Source: Anaerosoma tenue (GTDB taxonomy: Bacteria > Actinomycetota > Coriobacteriia > Anaerosomatales > Anaerosomataceae). Taken from it: a DNA stretch of 64,000 nucleotides. The notes under the pieces were generated by a model that worked only from the letters and a program-made list of their open reading frames with translations, was not told where the DNA came from and searched no databases. Where the stretch lies: contig NZ_JALNTY010000001.1 in the NCBI RefSeq assembly GCF_023161965.1, positions 788,501-852,500 on the forward strand, written 5' to 3'. Positions 24,836 through 34,247 of the stretch are shown here, piece by piece (the first letter of the stretch is position 1; every line of letters starts with the position of its first letter). A program made the translations under genes and the position numbers.

Positions 24836-27249
24836 GGCGTCTCCGTTCCGCTGGTCATCGCGGCCTCATAGGCCTCGATCGCCTCGAGGCCCGAGCTCGC
24901 GGCCGCGTTGCCCGGCTCACGTTCCAGCACGTACTCGTACGCCGTGCGGGCGTCTTCCACGCGACCCGCAACCCGGTAGGCGTCGCCCAGCCGTGCGTAG
25001 GCGGCCAGGAACCGGGGGTCGAGGTCCGTGGCGAACTCGAGATGCTCGATGGCGAGCGCGTGGTCGCCCAGGGAGAGCGCCGCCGATGCCAGCTGGAACC
25101 GCACCGCCGGACCGTACTCCTCCACCTCGATGCCGGCACGGGCCACCTCTATCGCGTGCGTGAAATACGCCGGATCGAGGTATGTGCCGGCCTCATTGTA
25201 GAGGCTCGCATAGAAGACGTACGTGTCATACTCCTCCGGCTCGTACGCCATCATCTCCTCGTACGCCAGCGCCGCATTCTGCAGCGCCGTCAGAGCGGCT
25301 GCCCTGGCCTGTTCGTCGGGCGTGCCCGCGTCCACGGACTCGGAGTACACGCGCGCGGTAGCACGCATGACGTCCTGCCACGCAACGCCGAGCTCGAGCC
25401 GGTACATGTCGTTGTACGGGTTCAGCGAGATCGCTCGCTGGATCGTCTCCACCCGGTCGTACCCCTGCTCGACCATTCGGCCACGGAGGTACACGTTGTC
25501 GGCAACGATGAACCGGACGTTCAGGACGCTTCCCGCCACCACCAAGGCCACGATGGCCGATGTCAGAAGGACCGGCCTACGCGCGGGAGCGGCCTCGTGC
25601 TCCGTGGCTCCCGGGCTGAGCAGCAGTCCCATGGACAGCCAGAGGAAGATCGTCGACCCCGTCACCGAGAGACCGAAGAGCAGATGCACCACGTATCCGG
25701 CGATCGCGGCCCAGAAGCCGGCGAGCAGCATCCGCTTGGCGCCCTGACCCCGCCCGAACACCATCCGTGCCGAACGCGCGAGCACCCATACGATGAGCCC
25801 GTACATCAGCAGGACGCCGGGGATGCCGATGCCGGTGGCCAGCTGGAGCGGGTAGTTGTGCACGTTGTCGGCCACCGACAGATAACCGGCAGCCTTCACG
25901 TACTCCGCCGGCTTGAACATCGGGAAGAGCAGTCTGAACGTGTCGGCGCCCCACCCCAGCAGCGGCCGCTCGGCGATGGCCGCAAGGGCCGCCTCCCATA
26001 TCTGGAACCGCGTGAGCGCGCTCCCTTGGTCGAACTGGAAGATGGAGACCACGCGCGTAAGGACGTTCCTCACGGCGTCTGGCCTGAGCGAACTGGCGAT
26101 CGCGGCCACTCCGATCGTGGCCGCGCCTGCCCCGATGAACGCCTTGTCGATGGTGGAAAGACGCGTCTCGGTCCCCGAGCGTGACCGCAGATACGAGACC
26201 ACCAGGAGGATGAGCGACACGGTGGCGCCGATCCACGCGCCACGCACATAGGATGTCACCCCCACGAACGCGTTGAAGAGCGTGAACACCCAGTAGATGG
26301 CACGCCACAGCCGGTGATCCTCGGACAGCGCGAGCCCGATCACGACGGCCCACGGGAAGATGAGGTAGCCGCCGAGAAGGTCGGGATTGCCGAAGGTGGA
26401 GAACGCGCGGTGGGTCTCGAAAGGCAGGGTCCCCCAGCGGACGGGGTCCAGTGCCACCACCGCGGCGCCCGATTGCACCGCCGCATCGAGGTTCTGCGCC
26501 AGACCGGCCGAGAAGAACACGCCCCCCACGGCGGCCAGCGCGGCGCCGATGAAGGCGGCCTGCCGGGCCTGGGGGTCGTCGTGCAGCTTCGTGAGAGCCA
26601 GCGTCACGAGGGCGACAGGCGCCCCGATCGTGAACAGCACGCTGACCGGCTGGAGCACGCGCGCCACGCCGATACCCACGGTACCCATCACCTGGATGGC
26701 GCCGTACAGGGCGACCACGAAGCCCGCGACCCCGAGCGAGCGCGCCAGCGAGCGGATACGGGATGCCCGGTCGCCGAGCTGCAATGCTAGGAAGAAGACG
26801 GAGGCATACGTGAGGAAGGAGATCAGCCCCTCGAACCGCCGGTACTTGCCGAAGATCGCCGTCGGCACATGCACGGAGAACGCGGTGGTGAGCACCAGCC
26901 AGGCGACGAACGCCAGCACCAGCCATCCCACGCGCGTGGTGCGGACCTTGCCGCCGCGGAGCACCAGCCCGATGATCCACGAGCCGAGCGCCAGGAGCAC
27001 GAGTCCTCGCTGCACGAAGACCTTCAGGATGTCGAACTGGTCGTAGGTTATCGGCAGGCCGTTGCCGCTCAGTGGACCGAAGTTCGACATCGCGAGCGGC
27101 ACCAGGACCACGAGCGCATGGAGGAATATCCACGCGATCCTGTCCCACACGTCCATCGTGCTCATGGGGGATACGTGCGTCGGCCGCTTCGCAGCCGCGC
27201 CGGACCTGGCCGGCTTCGCGCCTGCCGGTCGCTTCCGCTTCTTCGCCAC
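24832..27249 (-). CDS. O-antigen ligase/polymerase-like protein with C-terminal TPRs
   Basis: An 805-residue polytopic protein. A Lys-rich start is followed by about 12 hydrophobic helices carrying the Wzy_C/WaaL signature ALAAIAERPLLGWGADTFRLLFP near residue 425, then a C-terminal soluble domain of TPR-like repeats (from about 600; AIEHLEFATDLDPRFLAAYARLGDAY is the clearest). This family joins or polymerises undecaprenyl-linked glycans, or glycosylates proteins outside the membrane. The GTG start has AGGAG five bases upstream. The fused TPR part is unusual for plain WaaL and may recruit acceptor proteins. Confidence 0.83.
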   Translation of the reverse strand: MAKKRKRPAGAKPARSGAAAKRPTHVSPMSTMDVWDRIAWIFLHALVVLVPLAMSNFGPLSGNGLPITYDQFDILKVFVQRGLVLLALGSWIIGLVLRGGKVRTTRVGWLVLAFVAWLVLTTAFSVHVPTAIFGKYRRFEGLISFLTYASVFFLALQLGDRASRIRSLARSLGVAGFVVALYGAIQVMGTVGIGVARVLQPVSVLFTIGAPVALVTLALTKLHDDPQARQAAFIGAALAAVGGVFFSAGLAQNLDAAVQSGAAVVALDPVRWGTLPFETHRAFSTFGNPDLLGGYLIFPWAVVIGLALSEDHRLWRAIYWVFTLFNAFVGVTSYVRGAWIGATVSLILLVVSYLRSRSGTETRLSTIDKAFIGAGAATIGVAAIASSLRPDAVRNVLTRVVSIFQFDQGSALTRFQIWEAALAAIAERPLLGWGADTFRLLFPMFKPAEYVKAAGYLSVADNVHNYPLQLATGIGIPGVLLMYGLIVWVLARSARMVFGRGQGAKRMLLAGFWAAIAGYVVHLLFGLSVTGSTIFLWLSMGLLLSPGATEHEAAPARRPVLLTSAIVALVVAGSVLNVRFIVADNVYLRGRMVEQGYDRVETIQRAISLNPYNDMYRLELGVAWQDVMRATARVYSESVDAGTPDEQARAAALTALQNAALAYEEMMAYEPEEYDTYVFYASLYNEAGTYLDPAYFTHAIEVARAGIEVEEYGPAVRFQLASAALSLGDHALAIEHLEFATDLDPRFLAAYARLGDAYRVAGRVEDARTAYEYVLEREPGNAAASSGLEAIEAYEAAMTSGTETP

Positions 27250-27257
27250 TCGTTCTC

Positions 27258-28622
27258 CTATCGCGCACCGCGGCCGGTAAGGACCACGCGGATCGTCTCG
27301 GCCATGATCTGCACGTCCATCAGCAGCGTCTGATGATACAGGTAGATGAGGTCGAACTTCAGCTTGCGCTCGGGTGTGGTGGCGTAGCCGCCGCTCACCT
27401 GCGCGAGCCCGGTGACGCCGGGCTTCACGCGGAAGCGCTCGCGGTAGCCGGGGATCTCGCGCTCGAACCGCTCCACGAAGAAAGCGCGCTCGGGACGCGG
27501 CCCCACGAAGCTCATCTGGCCCACGAGGATGTTCACGAGCTGGGGCAGCTCGTCGATGCGGTACCGGCGGAGGAAACGGCCTACCGGCGTGATGCGCGGG
27601 TCGTCCTCGGTTGCGAGCACCGGACCCGACGCCGCCTCGGCATCGCGCACCATAGTGCGGAACTTGTGGACCTTGAACGGATGCATGTCCCGTCCCACGC
27701 GCTCCTGCGAGAAGAAGACCGGCCCGCCCATCGTGAGCAGGACCGCCAGCCCGGCGATCAGCAGCACCGGGCTGAGCAGCACGAGCAACAGCGCCGAGAG
27801 GGCCACATCGCCAAGCCGCTTCACCAGCCGGTACCAGCCCGGCACCGAGGAGTGTGTGAGCGCCATCAGCGGGATGTCGGCGATCGTGCTATCCACCGTG
27901 CCGATGAGGATCTCATAGAGGTCGGGGATGACCTCAACGCGAACGTCGCTCTCGTTGCCGATCGCCATGTCCTCGATCAGCTCTCGCAGAGCTACGGGAC
28001 TTGCCACTATCACGCGGGTCACGCGCTCGGCGGCGACGAGCGCGGGCACGTCGGCCACGGTCCCGAGAACGGGCACGTCGCAGTCCGAGTCCTCGGCCTC
28101 GATATCGTCGCGGCGGACGAGGCCCACCACGTGGTAGCCCCATCCCCGGCGCTCATCGATCTCACGCGCGAGGTCGCATGCGAGCGGCGTGGTGCCCACC
28201 ACGAGCACCCGCTGTTCCGGCCACTGGATAGACGTGGTCCGGAGCACGGCGAGCCGCCACAGCGTCAGGAGCGCGGCATCCAGCGCCCACGCGATCACGA
28301 TGGCCAGACGTGAGAAGCTGAAGAAGCGCGGTCCGGCGAAGAACGCCACCGCCGCCACCAGCACGGTGCCGAGCGTGACCGCCTGAACCGCACCCCGCAC
28401 GATCCCCCAGGCGCCTTCGATCCGCTCGGGCTCGTAGAGCCCGTAGATGTACGCGGACGCGAGGTAGAGCAGCGTGATGAGCGGCCACAGCCCCAGGTAC
28501 GCACCGAAGTTGAACCGGGGGAGCTCCCCGCCGAAGCGGAGCACGAAGGCCGTCACGATGCCCGCGTTCACCAGGATCGCGTCGAGCACCACCGAAAGCG
28601 CTATGAACCGGCCGCGGGACAC
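27258..28622 (-). CDS. Undecaprenyl-phosphate sugar phosphotransferase (WcaJ/WbaP type)
   Basis: Starts surface-glycan repeat units by moving a sugar-1-phosphate to undecaprenyl phosphate. The 454-residue protein has four N-terminal helices, a CoA-binding-like central domain (RVLVVGTTPLACDLAREID), a fifth hydrophobic segment, and the catalytic bacterial sugar transferase domain. That domain shows FFSQERVGRDMHPFKVHKFRTM, RRYRIDELPQLVNIL and MSFVGPRPE, then KPGVTGLAQVSGG. The GTG start follows the stop of the glycosyltransferase gene at 28623 with no gap. Nine bases before the ligase gene. Confidence 0.93.
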   Translation of the reverse strand: MSRGRFIALSVVLDAILVNAGIVTAFVLRFGGELPRFNFGAYLGLWPLITLLYLASAYIYGLYEPERIEGAWGIVRGAVQAVTLGTVLVAAVAFFAGPRFFSFSRLAIVIAWALDAALLTLWRLAVLRTTSIQWPEQRVLVVGTTPLACDLAREIDERRGWGYHVVGLVRRDDIEAEDSDCDVPVLGTVADVPALVAAERVTRVIVASPVALRELIEDMAIGNESDVRVEVIPDLYEILIGTVDSTIADIPLMALTHSSVPGWYRLVKRLGDVALSALLLVLLSPVLLIAGLAVLLTMGGPVFFSQERVGRDMHPFKVHKFRTMVRDAEAASGPVLATEDDPRITPVGRFLRRYRIDELPQLVNILVGQMSFVGPRPERAFFVERFEREIPGYRERFRVKPGVTGLAQVSGGYATTPERKLKFDLIYLYHQTLLMDVQIMAETIRVVLTGRGAR

Positions 28623-29804
28623 CTAGACACCACCCCGGGCCTCATCGTAGACGGCGCGCGTGTCGGCGACCATACGCGCGATGGTGAAGTCGCGCGCCGC
28701 CCGCTCCGCCGCCTGTGCTCCGAGGCGAACGCGGAGCGCATCGTCGGAGACGATCTCGTGAAGCGCCTCGGCCAACGCGCGTGCGTCGCCGGGCGGGACG
28801 GTAAGGCCGGTGACGCCGTGCTGGTTGACGAACGGCACTCCTGTGGTGAGACGCGTGGAGACCACCGGCGTGCCCGCAGCATGCGCCTCGAGCTGCACAA
28901 GCCCGAACGCCTCGGATCGGGCGACGCTCGGCAGACAGAAGACATCGGCTGCGTGGTACCAGGCCGCGAGCTCATCGTCACCCACCGGGTCGGTGAACCG
29001 CACGCGATCCTCGATGCCGAGCGACGACACCAGCTCGTCAAGCTCGGCGCGGAGCGGCCCGCTCCCGATCATCACGAGGTCGGCGTCGACCTCGGCCATG
29101 GCGCGCACAAGCACGTCGGCGCCCTTGTAGTAGATGAGACGGCCCACGAAAAGCACGACCGGCCGTTCACCGCGTGACGGTGTGCCCTCCGTGCGGAGCT
29201 CGGCGGCGCGGGTGGTGCGCTCGGGGGTGGCGGCGAACCGCTCCACGTGGATGCCGAAGGGCACCACGCGGCACTTGGACGCGACGGGCGCGAGGTACTC
29301 GCTGTGCTCGACCATGTCGGGCGATGACGCGATCACCAGATCCACGCGGTCGAGCACCCGCCGCAATAGCGGCGCATAGGCGCTGCCGAGCACCTTCTGG
29401 CGCACGATGTCGCTGTGATAGGTGAGCACGGTGGGGACGTCGCTCCGGGGACGCCAGCCCGAGAGGGCGCCGCGGCCGCCACGGGCGGCGAGCCACGACA
29501 CCTCGCCCCACGGATACGGGAAGTGCAGGTGGAAGACGTCGGGACGATCGGGGCGCGCAGCCTCCTCGGCGATGGCGCGCTTCATGCCGGGGGCCACCGG
29601 CGTGGACGCATAGGCGAAGAGCCGGGGCAGACGCGTGACCGCCACGCCGTCGAGCGTCTCGAAGACCCCCTCGGGGCCTTCGTTGGCGACGATGACGTGA
29701 ACGCCGTGACCGGCCTCGGAGAGCGCAACCGCGAGATCGCGCATGTGGTATTCGATCCCACCCAGATGTGGCGGGTAGTACTTGTTGAGCATCGTGATGC
29801 GCAT
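28623..29804 (-). CDS. Glycosyltransferase family 4
   Basis: A 393-residue GT-B protein: N-terminal MLNKYYPPHLGGIEYHMRDLA (acceptor-side loop), FVGRLIYYKGADVLVRAM, and the nucleotide-sugar site YHAADVFCLPSVARSEAFGLVQLEAHAAGTPVVST with the EX7E pattern. Retaining transfer from an NDP-sugar to a growing lipid-linked glycan is expected; sugar specificity cannot be told. Immediately precedes the sugar phosphotransferase in the same transcription unit. Confidence 0.9.
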   Translation of the reverse strand: MRITMLNKYYPPHLGGIEYHMRDLAVALSEAGHGVHVIVANEGPEGVFETLDGVAVTRLPRLFAYASTPVAPGMKRAIAEEAARPDRPDVFHLHFPYPWGEVSWLAARGGRGALSGWRPRSDVPTVLTYHSDIVRQKVLGSAYAPLLRRVLDRVDLVIASSPDMVEHSEYLAPVASKCRVVPFGIHVERFAATPERTTRAAELRTEGTPSRGERPVVLFVGRLIYYKGADVLVRAMAEVDADLVMIGSGPLRAELDELVSSLGIEDRVRFTDPVGDDELAAWYHAADVFCLPSVARSEAFGLVQLEAHAAGTPVVSTRLTTGVPFVNQHGVTGLTVPPGDARALAEALHEIVSDDALRVRLGAQAAERAARDFTIARMVADTRAVYDEARGGV

Positions 29805-29828
29805 GCGCGCCGGATCCTCCGTCTTCCG

Positions 29829-31232
29829 CTACGCGTCGTTGGCGAGCAGGCGCCCCGCGGCCAGCAGCTCGTCCACGAGCTTGAAGTCGGCGGCCTCGGC
29901 GTACACGCGTACGAGCGGCTCGGTCCCCGAAGCGCGCAGCAACAGCCAGGCGTCGTCGGGCAACAGGAACTTCACGCCGTCGGTGCGAATCACCTCGAGC
30001 ACCTCCATGCCGGCCAGTGTCGTAGGCGCGAGCGTGGGCATGGCCTCCACGAACCGGGACATCGCTGCGGGCTCCAGGCGCATGTCGAACCGGCCGTACT
30101 CCATGGCGCCCACGGTCTCGAGCAGGTCGTCAACGAGCGCGCCGAGGCCCTTCTCGTGACGCGCCATCATCTCCACGAGCAGGAGCGCCATGAGCAGGCC
30201 GTCACGCTCCCGCACGTGCGACGGGATGCCGATGCCGCCGCTCTCCTCCCCGCCGATGAGCACGTCGCCCTTGAGCATCTCCTCATAGATCCACTTGAAG
30301 CCCACGGGCGTGGTGGTGACCTCGCTGCCGAGGTGACGGGCGATACGGTCCACGAGCACGCTGGTGGAGAGCGTCTTGACGATGCGGCCGCTCATGCCGC
30401 GACCCTCCACGAGGTGCCGGGCGACCAGCGCGATGATGCGATGCGGATTGACGAACGTCCCGTTGCGATCCGCCGCGCCGATGCGGTCGGCGTCGCCATC
30501 GGTGATGAACGCGGCGTCGAGCCCGTGCTCGCGCACGTACTCCTGCGCCTCGACGATGTGCGGCGGGATCGGCTCGGGGTGCAGACCGCCGAAGCCGGGG
30601 TTGCGCTCGCCGTGCAGCTCGGTCACCTCCACACCGAGTCCGCGCAGGGTCTCGGCGAGGTAGGTCTGGCCCGCGCCGTACAGCGGATCCACCACCACGC
30701 GGAGCCCGGCCTCGGCGATTACCTCGGCGTCGACCATGGCGCGGAGCGCATCAAGGTACGGGCCCATCAGGTCCACGGTCTCAACGAGATCGTCGGCATC
30801 CGCCGGGGCCGCTGGCGGCTCGGCGGCGAGGGCGGCCTCAACGCGGTCGCTGAAGGACTTGGGGCTCGCTCCCCCGTCGGCCATCCGCAGCTTGAAGCCG
30901 AGGTACGGAGCGGGATTGTGGCTCGCGGTGAGCATCACACCGCCGATGGCCGCCTCGTCGTGCGCCACCGCCCAGCAGAGCGCCGGCGTGGGCAGGTAGC
31001 GGTCCGAGAGCCCCACACGCAGGCCATGCGACGCCAGGACCTCGGCGGCCGCCCGAGCGAAGCTCTCGGCCTCGAACCGGGTGTCGTAGCCCACCAGAAC
31101 GAGCCCGCCAGGATTCTCGGCGGCATACACGCGCCCGGCCGCATCGGCGACCCTGCGCAGGTTGTCGTAGGTGAAACCGGCACCGATCACGGCGCGCCAG
31201 CCGTCGGTGCCGAAGCGGATGTCGCTGGTCAT
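29829..31232 (-). CDS. Phosphoglucomutase/phosphomannomutase family protein
   Basis: Interconverts hexose 6- and 1-phosphates, supplying Man-1-P or Glc-1-P for nucleotide sugars. The 467-residue protein has FGTDGWRA at the start, the phosphoserine loop MLTASHNPAPYLGFK near residue 96, the metal loop DGDADRIGA, the sugar loop GGEESGGIG and the phosphate-binding RASGTEPLVRVYAE near the end. The ATG is preceded by GAGGAGGGG; a longer GTG-started frame reaches 31277. Divergent from manC, which uses Man-1-P, so phosphomannomutase activity is likely. Confidence 0.92.
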   Translation of the reverse strand: MTSDIRFGTDGWRAVIGAGFTYDNLRRVADAAGRVYAAENPGGLVLVGYDTRFEAESFARAAAEVLASHGLRVGLSDRYLPTPALCWAVAHDEAAIGGVMLTASHNPAPYLGFKLRMADGGASPKSFSDRVEAALAAEPPAAPADADDLVETVDLMGPYLDALRAMVDAEVIAEAGLRVVVDPLYGAGQTYLAETLRGLGVEVTELHGERNPGFGGLHPEPIPPHIVEAQEYVREHGLDAAFITDGDADRIGAADRNGTFVNPHRIIALVARHLVEGRGMSGRIVKTLSTSVLVDRIARHLGSEVTTTPVGFKWIYEEMLKGDVLIGGEESGGIGIPSHVRERDGLLMALLLVEMMARHEKGLGALVDDLLETVGAMEYGRFDMRLEPAAMSRFVEAMPTLAPTTLAGMEVLEVIRTDGVKFLLPDDAWLLLRASGTEPLVRVYAEAADFKLVDELLAAGRLLANDA

Positions 31233-31354
31233 GGTCCCCTCCTCGTGTCGGGTGGCCTCCACAGCATACCCGCACATTGTCGCCTATCGTGCGCCGGATG
31301 CCCAATCGCGACGCAGCGGCCCGCACCGCCGGCGGCTGCGCGCACGCGGCGCGG

Positions 31355-31360
31355 TATACT
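31355..31360 (+). promoter_or_regulatory. Candidate -10 element of manC
   Basis: TATACT in the 183-base divergent gap between the mutase gene and manC; transcription start would fall near 31367, about 50 bases before the ATG. No good -35 hexamer at 16-18 bases upstream. Confidence 0.3.
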
Positions 31361-31415
31361 TCACTCCTGTTCCATACACGTACCGGTTCCACGCACATCG
31401 GCACGCGGAGGCCCC

Positions 31416-32903
31416 ATGACCGAGCGCACACGCATCCCGCACCTGCACGCCCTGATCCTCGCCGGCGGGAGCGGTACCCGGTTCTGGCCGCTCTCGCGCG
31501 AGCTCTCCCCCAAGCAGTTCGTGGACATCTTCGGCGGCGTGAGCCTCATCACCCAGGCGGTCACCCGCGTCTCCCCGCTCGTGGCCGAGGACGGCATCCA
31601 CGTGCTCACCAACGAGCGTCTGCTCGACGAGCTCCGCAACCACCTCAAGTCGCAGCCGTCACTTGGCGACATGAGCGTGGAGTACCTCGCCGAGCCCACG
31701 CCCCGCAACACGGCGCCCGCGATAGCGCTCGCCGCCGCGTATCTCGCAGGCATCGATCCCGACGCGGTGATGGTGGTACTGCCGTCGGACCACGTGCTGG
31801 AGAACGGCGAGCGGTGGGAACGCATCATGCGTGTGGCGGCAGGTCTCGCCGCGCAGGACTTCCTCGTGACGATCGGCCTGGAGCCCACGCGGCCCGAGAC
31901 CGGTTACGGCTACATCCGCATGGGCGAGCGGATCGCCACGCCTGCCGAGAACGGCACGACAGGCCATCGCGTTGCCGCATTCGTCGAGAAGCCCGACCGC
32001 GCCACCGCCGAGTCGTATCTGGCCGAGGGCGGCTACCTCTGGAACTCGGGCATGCTCGTGGCCCGCGCCGCGACCGTGCTCGTGCAACTCGAGAGCGCCG
32101 GGAAGCGCGCGTCCACTCCCGACAGCGCGCCGGCCGCCGCTATCGCCGCAGCCGCACGCGACGTGGCGGCGATGCCACCTGCCGAATGGACCTCGGTGGC
32201 GGTGCGCGAGGCCTTCGAAGCGCTGCCGTCGGTGCCGTTCGACAAGGCCGTGCTCGAGGTCAGTGACGCCGTGGCCGTGGTGCCCGCCGACCTCGCGTGG
32301 TCGGACGTGGGCTCGCTGGTGGCGCTGGAGGACGTCGCCCCCGCAGACGAGCGGGGCAACGTGCTCGCGGGCAACGTTGTGGACGTTGATTCGCACGACA
32401 CGATCGTGTACTCGGCGGATCGGCTTGTGGCTACGATCGGGCTGAGCGGCCTCATGGTGGTGGACACCGCTGACGCCACGCTCGTGGCGCCCAAGGACCG
32501 CGCGCAAGACGTGCGGCTGGTGGTGGAGGAGCTGCGTGGCCGTGGCGCGCGCGAGATCGTGGAGAATCGCTCGTCGCTCCGCCCGTGGGGGTCGTGGACG
32601 ATGCTCTCCAAGGGCGCCGGCTTCCAGGTGAAGACGATCGAGGTGATGCCCGGCCAGCGGTTGTCGCTCCAGAGCCACCGGCACCGCAGCGAGCACTGGG
32701 TCGTGGTGGAGGGAGTTGCGCTGGTGGAGGTCGATGGCGAGACGTTCCGCGTGACAGCGAACGAGTCCAAATACGTGCCGTGCGGCTCGGTGCACCGGCT
32801 CACCAACGACGGCGACTCGGTGCTGCGCGTGGTGGAGGTGGCGGTGGGCGACTACCTCGGCGAGGACGACATCACCCGCTACGAGGACGACTGGGCTCGA
32901 TAG
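31416..32903 (+). CDS. manC: Mannose-1-phosphate guanylyltransferase / mannose-6-phosphate isomerase
   Basis: Bifunctional enzyme for GDP-mannose supply. The N-terminal nucleotidyltransferase shows LILAGGSGTRFWPLSRELSPKQF, the EKPDRA and GYLWNSGMLV segments and FDKAVLE. The C-terminal isomerase-like cupin shows RPWGSWTML, SLQSHRHRSEHWVVVEG and SVHRLTND. At 495 residues it has the usual length. The ATG has GGAG six bases upstream; the frame is open for 2 kb further upstream, but that part is antisense to real genes. Its product would feed the mannosyl/fucosyl branches of the glycan pathway. Confidence 0.94.
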   Translation: MTERTRIPHLHALILAGGSGTRFWPLSRELSPKQFVDIFGGVSLITQAVTRVSPLVAEDGIHVLTNERLLDELRNHLKSQPSLGDMSVEYLAEPTPRNTAPAIALAAAYLAGIDPDAVMVVLPSDHVLENGERWERIMRVAAGLAAQDFLVTIGLEPTRPETGYGYIRMGERIATPAENGTTGHRVAAFVEKPDRATAESYLAEGGYLWNSGMLVARAATVLVQLESAGKRASTPDSAPAAAIAAAARDVAAMPPAEWTSVAVREAFEALPSVPFDKAVLEVSDAVAVVPADLAWSDVGSLVALEDVAPADERGNVLAGNVVDVDSHDTIVYSADRLVATIGLSGLMVVDTADATLVAPKDRAQDVRLVVEELRGRGAREIVENRSSLRPWGSWTMLSKGAGFQVKTIEVMPGQRLSLQSHRHRSEHWVVVEGVALVEVDGETFRVTANESKYVPCGSVHRLTNDGDSVLRVVEVAVGDYLGEDDITRYEDDWAR

Positions 32904-32918
32904 GAGCCGCTCTCTGCG

Positions 32919-34070
32919 TCACGCACGACCGGCAACGTCGCGATAGACCGCAACGAGCTCGTCGGCCATCCGCTCCAGCCCGAAACGCTCGCGTACGATC
33001 CGTTGCCCCGCCTCCCCCATGCGGGCACGCATGGCAGGATCTTCGAGCAGCCGGACGATAGCGTCGGCGAGTCCAGCAGGGTCGCGAGGTGGGACGAGGA
33101 GGCCGCTCACGCCGTCTTCGACGACTTCGGGCAGACCGCCGGTGTTCGTGGCCACAACGGGCTTGCCCAGCGCAGACGCCTCGGCGGCAACGAGGCCGAA
33201 CGCCTCGGACAGCGACGGCACCACGACGACATCGAGCGCGTTCAGGAAGCCGGGTGCGCACGACACATCGCCGATGAGCGTGACGTCGGCTTCCGCCGCG
33301 AGATGCTCCAAGCGCGAGCGCTCGGAGCCATCGCCCGCGACTACCAGAGCAGCCTCCGGCACGAACTCATGCACGCGGGCCGCCGCAGCGATGAAGGATC
33401 CGGTGCCTTTGACCGGCTCGAGGCGGCCCAGCATCCCCACCAGCGGATGGCCCTCCGGAAGACCTGCAGGAGGTTGCTCGCGCGCACTGGCGATGAGCGC
33501 ATCGACATCGACAGCCGGGTATATTGTGCGGATCCGCTCGGTCGGTACGCCGGCCTCCACGAGCCCGCGCTTCACCGCATCGGAGACCGCTATGAAGCGG
33601 TCCGTGCGCCCCCGGGCCACACGCCCGGCCACCGCACGCGCCCAGGCGCCGAGCACGCGACCGTCGCTACGCGCCGCATCGGGCAGTACCTGCACGGTGT
33701 TCACCACAGCAGCCGTGCAGGGAGCGATCATCCGCACGAGCAGGTTGGTGAGCATACCGCTCCCCTGCACGATGTCCGGGCGAGCGTCTCGGACGAGCCG
33801 TCGGAGCGCGGGAAGCCGCGTGAGCACGCCCGGCGGCAACAGGTCATAGTACACCACCGACGAGCCCGCCGCGGCAGCGCGCCTTCCCACCTCCGCGTCG
33901 GGCAGGCACACCAGAGTGGTCTCGGCCCCCGCGGCCCGGGCCGCCTCGATCATCCGCAGCAGCACCACCTCGCCGCCACCGACAGTGGGTCCGCCGAAGA
34001 CGTTCAGATAGAGGATGCGCACACCCTCGAGGAGGGATGCATCTGTGCCGGTTGCATGCGGGTGGGCCAC
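32919..34070 (-). CDS. Glycosyltransferase family 4
   Basis: A 383-residue GT-B protein with GGPTVGGGEVVLLRMIEAARAAG at the start, VGMLGRLEPVKGTGSFIAAA, and the donor site LNALDVVVVPSLSEAFGLVAAEASALGKPVVATNTGGLPEVV (EX7E). The GTG at 34070 has AGGAG seven bases upstream; a longer frame to 34235 has no homology. Converges on manC with a 15-base gap. Specificity unknown. Confidence 0.9.
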   Translation of the reverse strand: MAHPHATGTDASLLEGVRILYLNVFGGPTVGGGEVVLLRMIEAARAAGAETTLVCLPDAEVGRRAAAAGSSVVYYDLLPPGVLTRLPALRRLVRDARPDIVQGSGMLTNLLVRMIAPCTAAVVNTVQVLPDAARSDGRVLGAWARAVAGRVARGRTDRFIAVSDAVKRGLVEAGVPTERIRTIYPAVDVDALIASAREQPPAGLPEGHPLVGMLGRLEPVKGTGSFIAAAARVHEFVPEAALVVAGDGSERSRLEHLAAEADVTLIGDVSCAPGFLNALDVVVVPSLSEAFGLVAAEASALGKPVVATNTGGLPEVVEDGVSGLLVPPRDPAGLADAIVRLLEDPAMRARMGEAGQRIVRERFGLERMADELVAVYRDVAGRA

Positions 34071-34247
34071 AGGCGCGCTCCTATGGTATGCGCTCCATGC
34101 CGCGCAGAGCGGCTGCAACGCGATGGACGGCCGACATCCACAGTCTACCGCTCGCGTCCTGACGCAACGAGAGGCCGCATGGCATGGTCCCGGTGCCCGC
34201 AGAGGCCGGCAACGGCATGCACCGAAGCGATGCAAGGGATGCCAGGA

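Noticed and set aside
29415-31415. Upstream extension of the manC frame by 667 codons
   Set aside because: Antisense to the phosphomannomutase and a glycosyltransferase gene; ManC homology and a ribosome site start at 31416.
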